A stretch of 64,000 nt of DNA, from assembly GCA_027604005.1 (NCBI GenBank), contig JADGJT010000076.1, forward strand, positions 1-64,000. The letters run 5' to 3'. Shown one piece after another: positions 57,225-64,000 of the stretch. This DNA is from Dinochytrium kinnereticum (taxonomy: Eukaryota > Chytridiomycota > Chytridiomycetes > Chytridiales > Chytridiaceae). A program made the translations under genes and the position numbers. Every line of letters begins with the position of its first letter. Within the stretch, counting starts at the first letter, position 1. Under the pieces are notes generated by a model that worked only from the letters and a program-made list of their open reading frames with translations, searched no databases and was not told the origin of the DNA.

Positions 57225-57727
57225 ATGGACGCCGCGAAAGATGCGTCCAACGATCCAACGCACAATCACATCCCTCATGGCACACAGTCATTCTCATCAA
57301 TCCCTTCATCATCAGCATCAGCCCCGTCACATTCATCCTCGTCCACCACGCATACCACGCATCACAATCATCTCAGCAACTCTGCGGCACCGGTGATCGG
57401 TGTTGAGCACTGGGAGCAGAGAAGACGACAGTGGACACAGAGCCACCGTCCTTATGATCCTGATGGCAAGGCTGGTGAGAGCTTCAGAAATCACGCTGCA
57501 TTGAAGGAGGTCGAGCCGGTTCATTATGACGCTATTTATCAGAGCTTGGTGGCTGGAAGGAGGTTTGCGAAACCTGTGCCTTTGGATTTCATTACCACTA
57601 TTCTTGTGAGTCTTGAAGGATCATGTCTTGATGTTTTATCTGACCTTTTCCTTTTTTTTTCTTGAAGATTCACGGATGGAAAAAGGAAGGACTGTGGCCG
57701 ACAGATGACGGCAAGCCCCCGGGTTGA
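57225..57727 (+). CDS. DUF4050 / Gag1-like protein
   Basis: Two exons, 57225-57605 and 57668-57727, give 146 residues. The conserved part is EHWEQRRRQWTQSHR, then HYDAIYQSLVAGRRFAKPVP, then LDFITTILIHGWKKEGLWP, close to fungal DUF4050 proteins (pattern WxxxRxxWT ... Y..LV.GKR..KPI.L......GWK.EGLWP). In fission yeast the Gag1 member links TORC1 phosphorylation to TORC1 control. The N-terminal 60 residues are Ser/His/Thr-rich and disordered. I placed the start at the ATG at 57225; earlier in-frame codons are not ATG. Confidence 0.8.
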
Positions 57728-58197
57728 TTAAAAACAACATATATTTGTGACTGTATCGCGAGAGAGTGTGTTGAATGGAAAGAGAACCATGGGGACGCTG
57801 GTTTTCACGCTCTCCTGATCAAGGACAGTGTTCATACTCAACTCTTTGTTTTTATTTTTTCACGCTCTCTTTTTTATTTTTCATTATCATACCTTGGGCT
57901 TGACGATACACAATTAAGGGCCGCTGGTTTGGAGAAAGGGGTAAAATAAAGGCTCTCTTTGCCTTGACATTTATTCTTGAGTGGGGAGCTAGGGATGGAA
58001 AGGGGTGTGAATTTGGGGTAAATTACGACTCTTATCGTAAGTAAGTAGCTCAGAAAAAAATAAACAAGCATTGGGGATAGGAATATAGAGCTTATTTGGC
58101 CTTGCGGAGATAGACCCAAGAGATAAAAACTGTAAACGATAGAGAGAAAAAAAACAACAAACAGAAGCACAAAGCAAAGATTGGAAACGGAGCCGCA
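57728..58197. other. Convergent 3' flanks
   Basis: 470 bp between the DUF4050 (+) and RCC1 (-) stop codons. AT-rich; no gene seen. Confidence 0.5.
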
Positions 58198-60009
58198 TCA
58201 ATCCTTTGGCCTTAACAGCATCAACGTGTGCTGACCACCCGCCGCAGCAACGTAAACGTGTCTTTCCTTCAATTCAACCTGAAACGGCTCCTCCGCATCC
58301 TCACTATTGTTGGCAAGTTGACCCATTTCGCCATAACCCCACATCCAAAGGTTGTTTCCCTCATCCTTCGTAAGAGCCAGAGAAAAGGCTCCGTTACCCG
58401 AGATATATCGTACATCTTTGGGTTCTGAAAGGAGGCCAGGGGTGACGCGCTTTTCCTCGTTTCCAACTCCAAGCTGGCCATCCTCTCCACGACCGCAGGT
58501 GAACACTTGGCCTTGGTTCGTAAACCAAAAGTGATTAGCAACGTGTCAACAACAGAAAAGGAAGAAAAAAGAAAAAGAAATGAAGGAGTATAGAAGAATG
58601 TTAAGGAACCGAATATTTGCACACCTTTCTTGTCAAGAAAAAGAGTGTGGTGTTCAGCCCCCACCACCATCGCAATCCCATCCTCCGGAACAAGTCCCTC
58701 AACAGGTTCCGGCGTATCATGCTCATCCGTATCCCCCAACCCCAGTTGTCCATAATTATTCAGCCCAAACGCAAACACAGTCCCAGACTCATGCAGCATA
58801 AAAGTGTGGTAACCTCCACAATAAATAGCAACAAAATGACCGCCAAACCCTCTTGCCTTGAAGTTTATCGTTCTCGGAATCAGCGATGATTCCTTCTCTG
58901 TCCGCGGAAGAATACGTCGGCCAAGCTGGCCTTGCTCTCCACTACCCCATGTGAGGATTTTCTTGTCAATGGTGAGGGCGGCGATGTGGTTGGCACCGGC
59001 GTCAATGTAGACCACCTTTTTGAGCTCGGGTATCATCCAAGGAGTGGGTTGGATTTCAATGTCTGGACGGAAGCCAAAGATCCCATTCTTGTTTCGGAAT
59101 GTTCCCCACGCATATACGCTGATATGATTGTTAATTTAAAAGGTTTGTGGAGACGGCTCGCTTCTCTTAAAATACTTACTTTCCGTCGTCTGACAGTGCA
59201 GCTGTCATCGAGTCGCCGCAGACTACTTGTATGATCTTTACGCCGTCGAGCCCCTCAACAGGTAAAGGGATGGTTTCCTCTCCTGATCTTCCTATAAGAT
59301 CGTCAATATATAGGTTTTATCTTTAATTTCATGCTTGAGAGAGAGGGGAAGACAAGATGGAGTGAAATAAGAAGTAGATGGACTACGACATACCCAGAGC
59401 CTTCTGGTCATTGCAACCCCAGGAATAGAGCTTGAAAACCCATGAGCATCCTCGCAACACGAAAAAAAGGCCAGGGATTTACCTTGCCCTCATCCGAAAG
59501 TGCCATGTTATGAAGACCACCAGCAGCAATGTCTACAATACGCTTGTCCAAAAAGTACTCCAGCTTCTTTGGCCGACCCTTGGAAAGCTCATCCGGGCCA
59601 AGTCCAAGCTGTCCACAATCTCCAGAACCAACCACAAACACCTCACCGATATCGGTGAACCGGAACCGTAGCTTCTCAAAGGGTGCAACTGCGGGCAATA
59701 CGACCAAGTCAAGATGCGTCACATTAGCTTTCTCTGTTCTCGTCATCACAGGGGCCCGCAATCATCGAAAATAAAAAGACAATCGACCTCGCGATGAAGC
59801 GATATCCGCCACTCACCTTTTGAGGGTGCCCTCTTCAATTCAGGAACAACCGCCGCGGCAGCAGCTACCCTGCCCTTCCCACGGGCTCCAGCAATGTCGC
59901 CACCAGCGGCCACCGCAGACTTTGTTGCAGCCGCACGACGCTTTGGCGGGGAGCCGTTAGCGACGGAGGCCTCAGGGGATGACGGTGAGAGCTTCTTTGA
60001 TCTGCCCAT
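58198..60009 (-). CDS. RCC1, Ran guanine-nucleotide exchange factor
   Basis: RCC1 (yeast Srm1/Prp20, fission yeast Pim1) binds chromatin and charges Ran with GTP to drive nuclear transport and spindle assembly. Six exons on the minus strand: 59817-60009, 59483-59733, 59394-59430, 59180-59291, 58625-59118 and 58198-58511, giving 466 residues. An N-terminal basic, Ala-rich tail (MGRSKKLSPSS, SPPKRRAAATK) fits chromatin binding. A seven-bladed propeller follows: VFVVGSGDCGQLGLG, IAAGGLHNMALSDEG, LYSWGCNDQKALG, VVCGDSMTAALSDDG, LTWGSGEQGQLGRR, FAFGLNNYGQLGLG, FTCGRGEDGQLGVG and WMWGYGEMGQLAN. All blades are kept. It is divergent from the PH/coiled-coil gene (430 bp apart). Confidence 0.95.
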
Positions 60010-60439
60010 CGTGTGCGTATGGATTGCAGTGCTCAATTGAGAAAATGAAAATCCTTTTTGACGGATGGAATTTGTTGGATTTGCGATGCTCTTTTGCGCT
60101 AACTGCAAGCGCATGCGAGTAAAGGGCATTGCATTCATTGCAGGCGGACGAGCCTTGCGTGCTGAACTTCACGAGCACAACTTGAAATGTGTGATGGATG
60201 CCGTGTCTGCTGCTGATCGGCGGGAGATGCGCTCACTGCATCACTGGCAAGGTTGACGCAGGTGCCCTGATGGCTTCAAGAGGCATTTTCCAAGCGGCGA
60301 TGCGTGTAGCGGCTCGAGAGAAAGCGCGCCTTCAGGTGGCAGTTGACGCGCAGCGCGTTGCCATCGCGCAGCCGCAGCGTTCAAAGAATGTTGTTTTTTT
60401 TCTGCGTGACAAATCTCACACTTGGAAAACATCAAAACA
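60010..60439. promoter_or_regulatory. Divergent promoter, RCC1 / PH-coiled-coil gene
   Basis: 430 bp between start codons, moderately GC-rich. Open frames crossing it have no family features. No TATA box or repeat noted. Confidence 0.45.
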
Positions 60440-63400
60440 ATGACGGACCTGGCCTCCTGGGTCGCCGCCAAGGCCAAGGCTGCAATGGGCCGCAAGAATC
60501 CCGAGATCGCACCCGCAGAGGGACCACCCGCATCATCTTCCCCTGCTCAAGCCGTGCGCCCCCGCGTTCCGAAGCTACCAGCACCCTCCACACCTTCCCC
60601 GCATCTTGAGGCACCCCCACAGCAATCGCAACTGCGAACAAGGACCGTCTCTTGCGCTTCCTCTGATAATGGCAGCATCCGAACCGTGGCCACTACTTTC
60701 ACGGCTTCTCATGTGCTTGGGAGGCCCAAAAGGGCGAGCGTTTGCGGGGCTCCCTTGGCTGCTGAACGAAAGAATGCTTCGAGCCCATTTGACGACTTCG
60801 ACATGGATGAGATAGGGTACCCTGGCAGCTCTTATGGGGGTGGAAGGATGAGCGTTGCGGCTACCCCTGCAAAGTTTTCCTCCAACTTTACGTCAAGTGG
60901 TCATATGCAAGCTTTTTCTTTGGGACCCAAAAACGATACTTATATCAAGCCAGCGGCATCAGAGGTTTCGTGCTTTCACACACCTTGGTGTCTAACATCT
61001 GTGTTTTCATTAGATTGCTCGATCTGGATGGTTGTGGTTCAAAGGGCATGGAGAGTGGGAGAAATATTACGTGATTGCAACCTATAACCAGACATCAAAG
61101 GCGGGAATATTGCAACTATATCATTCGAGTGAGGTAGGCGACGAACGGTTATTCATTTCAGTGCTTACATGGAGTCAAATTTCAGGATCTCCACCCTGCG
61201 CAAGTGCTTGACCTCCAACAATACCACGAGATTACGCCTTCACAATCTATTACGGAACTTCTTTCAGCGCCCAACCCAAACAACACCAAGTTTGAAGGTT
61301 TCAGCGTTAGAAACGGTTACGTAGATCAGTGCTTTGCGGCGGTTTCAAAGAGTGACTGCGCTGGCTGGATCACGGCTCTTCGAATTCTAATCTCACCTAC
61401 AGAGGGCGGGACACGATCTGGCAGTTTTGACGGCGGTCAACGGGATAATGAGACTCCTTCCCGAAAAAACTTCTTTTCGAGTCAGCCTCTAAGCCTGAAC
61501 TTTGACTACTCGGGCACTCAGATGGAAACAGCCTCGTTAACCCGATACAGTGATACCGTTAACACTCACCTCCCTCCCTCCAGCTCAAAACCTACAACCC
61601 CTACGCCCCCGCGTCGTCATGAAACAGTGGAATCTAACACTCGGTCTAGTGAGGTCGTCTGCCAGGAACCGCCCTTTGCGAGTGAAGAAGATGCGGAGGC
61701 CTTCTTGGATAGTATTACCCGAGTCATTGACGATCGTACCACACGCGTCCTTGAGGCCGTGTGGTCTTCATACACGACAGGTCAGAACACTCATGAGGTT
61801 ACCACAGCTCCTACTGTTGACTTGCAAGCCGCCGTTGTGGATCTCACAGAATCAATGGAGATGAGGACGTCTAGGATTGCTAAGATGGTCAATGACTTGC
61901 TCTTACGACCGGACCCGGTGAATGCCATCGAAAAATTGTTGAGAGGTAGTGGTGCCGCTGGAAATGGGGGTGTGCTGGAAACGGTTTTGAGCAAAGTTGA
62001 AGAGATTTCTAATAAGTTGGGGGAGGCTGGAAAGGAGGATCTTTTTCAGAAGATTTTGGGAAGAATGGATGAGATTTCTGCGCATGTTGTCGAGACGATC
62101 GATAAAAGAGACTCTGCGGAAAAGAGTGGTGAGAGTCTTACAAATCTGAAGTAGTGGTTTTTTTTTAATTATTTTTTGGGGTTCTTTTGCTCATACCCTT
62201 GAAATTATGATCCTTCAGATAATTTTGATGATATGACGGTCGTCCAAGAATCTCAACGGCAGATTTCAAACGACCTCAGCATGATAATCAGCATCCTGGC
62301 AGAATTAGGTGTGACCCAAAGATCCCGAGACGAAAGAGTCCTAAAGGAAATTGTTTCGGTCTCCCAAGCCGTCACCGAAACCCCTTTACCCATATTCGAT
62401 CAAATTCTCTCCCGTCTCGACGACTATCACGAGCGTGTGGTCAATCTAATTGACGATAAGAAGTCCACACTAGCCGTTGAACAGACTGTTCGACTCGCTG
62501 TGGATGATTGGGGGGCGAAGCTTGAGGGATTGATTTCGCTGAAGTTTAGCGATCACGCGCAGGTTTCGGCGGCGATTATGAGTGTGCTGAATGACTTGAG
62601 TGGGGATCACACTCATTCTAGATCCACTACTTCGTCTATATCTAACGCCGAGGATTTCATGAATGCAAAGCTGGATAACGTGAGTCGCTGTTCTGTCACA
62701 ATGAGACCTGACGTTTTTTTTTTCTTTCCTTCGATTCTCTACAAAGATTCTTGAGGTCATTGATTTCGTCAACAAGTCTCAGTGTAGATTGGTTGCCCTT
62801 GTTACGGAGAAGCTCAAGCATTCCGCGCAGCAAAAAAGTACCCAGGCCGAGACTGAAGATCTCGTTGCGACAATAACTGATCGCATTACCGAGGCTATCA
62901 AAAAACACGGTCACAAAGACGAAGCTGAAACCGACATCGTCAACAGCATCACCAAATTAACCGCAACTTGCAAATCGATCAAAGAATCGCAAGAGGCTTT
63001 CCAGATATCCCTCGATTCTACCCTACCTCATCATCAAACCACCCGTGAGACCCCAGCCCCGTCAACCGACTTGCGAGATAAGGTTGAGGATATAATCAAC
63101 AAGTTATCAGGAGTCTCAAGATCCTTCAATTCGCGCCAGGATATCATTGAATCATGGATGAACCGAAATAATGATCTCCTAAAACACGTTGTCAAGGGTG
63201 TACAGGAATTGGAGAAGATGGAACGCCGTAATGACGTTGCGGGGGCTCTGTCTGGGAAAGAAGCAGTGGCTAGAATTGACGCATTGATAGAGAAAATTGA
63301 TGGGCTCAGCAGCACGTCGCTCGAGAGAACCTCACAAGATAGTCATGGAAAATACTTGTGTGATGACGTGACTCGGCTCAAAATCGAGCAAGAATCACTT

Positions 63401-63670
63401 CGGGAGAGTGTTCAGGTGGAATTGAAGAAGAAAGCTGGGCTGGAAAATGATGTTGCTCTTTTAGAGGCGAGGAGGGAGGCGCTTCGTCTGGAAATTGAGG
63501 CTCTTGAAAAGCAGCGAGAGGAAAACAATGTTGTCGCGGTCGCAGCCGAACAGCTTTTACAATTGGAGACAGACCTTCAAAGTCGGGTTGGGAATCTTAT
63601 TAAACAAGTCAAATCGCTCTCAACCCAAAAGGCTTTAGCCAAAAGGCAGCTTAATAGCCAACCACAATAA
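60440..63670 (+). CDS. PH-domain and coiled-coil protein
   Basis: Five exons, 60440-60964, 61014-61133, 61186-62128, 62219-62679 and 62747-63670, give 990 residues. A disordered Pro/Ser-rich N-terminus (1-170) is followed by a PH domain (about 177-305): SGWLWFKGHGEWEKYYVI, then GILQLYHSSE, ITPSQSITELLSAP, and the closing helix CAGWITALRIL. The second half is nearly all helical coiled coil, strongest at the end (VELKKKAGLENDVALLEARR). The exon 3/4 join uses GTGAGA after codon AGT plus one base; reading on would hit TAG at once. I know no named orthologue; the layout suggests a membrane- or cortex-bound scaffold. Confidence 0.8.
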
Positions 63671-63700
63671 AGTTAAACGTGATAGAATCTTTCAACGAGT

Positions 63701-63959
63701 TCACTTTCTGAAACCAGCGGTGAAAACGAGCGCAATGGCTGCCATGGTACCGATGGTAAGGCTATACTCTTTGATAAACCTTTTGAAACGAAGCGTGCCT
63801 TCTGTTGGCAATGGCTTCATTGTCCCCTCGAACTTTTCGATGAATTTTGCGGTTCCAGGCGGGTAAAAGAGACTGTGGAGAAATTCCCATCCCATTGGAC
63901 GAATCACCAGTGCTCGTTCATACGAAAACGTTTTGAAACCACTCTTCCCATGATACGTC
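63701..63959 (-). CDS. Fatty aldehyde dehydrogenase (ALDH3 family), C-terminal end
   Basis: Only the last exon, 63701-63959, is inside the window. It reads TYHGKSGFKTFSYERALVI, the ALDH3 C-terminal block (animal AYHGKYGFDTFSHRR), then FYPPGTAKFIEKFEG and a final hydrophobic helix LTIGTMAAIALVFTAGF with a basic end. A C-terminal membrane anchor is typical of ALDH3A2/HFD1 enzymes of the ER, mitochondria or peroxisomes, which oxidise long-chain aldehydes to fatty acids. The catalytic Cys and NAD domain lie outside the window. Its stop is 30 bp from that of the convergent PH/coiled-coil gene, so 3' UTRs must overlap. Confidence 0.8.
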
Positions 63960-64000
63960 CTAAATGTAGTTATATGGTTAATCATTCAAGCGCGGGAGGC

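Noticed and set aside
56801..57406. 201-codon plus-strand frame overlapping the DUF4050 gene
   Set aside because: Different frame from the conserved DUF4050 protein; Lys/Arg/His-rich and without similarity.
58269..58624. RCC1 frame reading through between the last two exons without splicing
   Set aside because: The insert IFGSLTFFYTPSFLF does not fit a propeller blade; the GT-AG intron 58512-58624 restores FTCGRGEDGQLGVG.

Overview
The window is nuclear DNA of a zoosporic (flagellated, chytrid-like) fungus. The genes are compact, split by many short introns (mostly 50-130 bp, GT-AG with two GC-AG cases) and packed closely on both strands. A DPCD homologue (a protein linked to motile cilia), a BORC subunit, an O-GlcNAc transferase and a Crinkler-type effector fit an early-diverging, flagellated fungus. 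Typical fungal genes such as PET8, PEX7, RCC1 and a DUF4050/Gag1-like gene accompany them. I joined exons by hand from frame, splice sites and family alignment from memory. Every complete spliced model below sums to a whole number of codons, except the one crossing the assembly gap, which cannot be checked.

Layout. 1-13.7 kb, housekeeping: class II DAHP synthase (-), ribosomal protein P0 (+), DPCD (+), a TM9SF/EMP70 nonaspanin with 15 exons (-), eIF3i (-), the mitochondrial S-adenosylmethionine carrier PET8 (+) and PEX7 (+). 13.7-22.4 kb, trafficking and signalling: a degenerate alpha/beta hydrolase (-), an ACAP-type BAR-PH-ArfGAP-ankyrin protein (-), BORCS5/myrlysin (+), a 58-residue unknown (-) and a WBP2-like GRAM protein (+). 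22.4-34 kb: a 2.4-kb stretch without genes, a cold-shock-domain protein (+), a COBW/ZNG1 GTPase interrupted by a 133-bp assembly gap (+), an atypical short-chain dehydrogenase (-) and a predicted myristoylated leucine-rich-repeat protein (+). 34.6-45.3 kb: a very large (about 2,682 residue) TPR O-GlcNAc transferase (+) and a G-protein beta subunit (-).

45.3-52.6 kb is an accessory island. It holds GGAT-rich repeats, an orphan ORF, an internally deleted Ty3/gypsy remnant with one recognisable LTR, a 40-bp direct repeat, a frameshifted minus-strand gene and, 33 bp away and divergent, an intact Crinkler-like (CRN/CR) effector with a ubiquitin-like header, a P-loop NTPase and a nuclease-like C-terminus. 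This is the part of the window most unlike the rest.

52.6-64 kb returns to core genes: a CaMK-like kinase (+), an EEP-fold/neutral-sphingomyelinase-like protein (+), a DUF4050/Gag1-like protein (+), RCC1 (-), a large PH/coiled-coil protein (+) and the 3' end of an ALDH3-type fatty aldehyde dehydrogenase (-). Several genes share themes. ACAP, BORCS5 and TM9SF act in endolysosomal traffic; Gag1-like and BORC proteins sit near nutrient/TOR signalling; G-beta, CaMK and OGT are signalling enzymes. There is no operon-like logic, but several divergent pairs share short promoters (eIF3i/PET8, ACAP/BORCS5, RCC1/PH protein).
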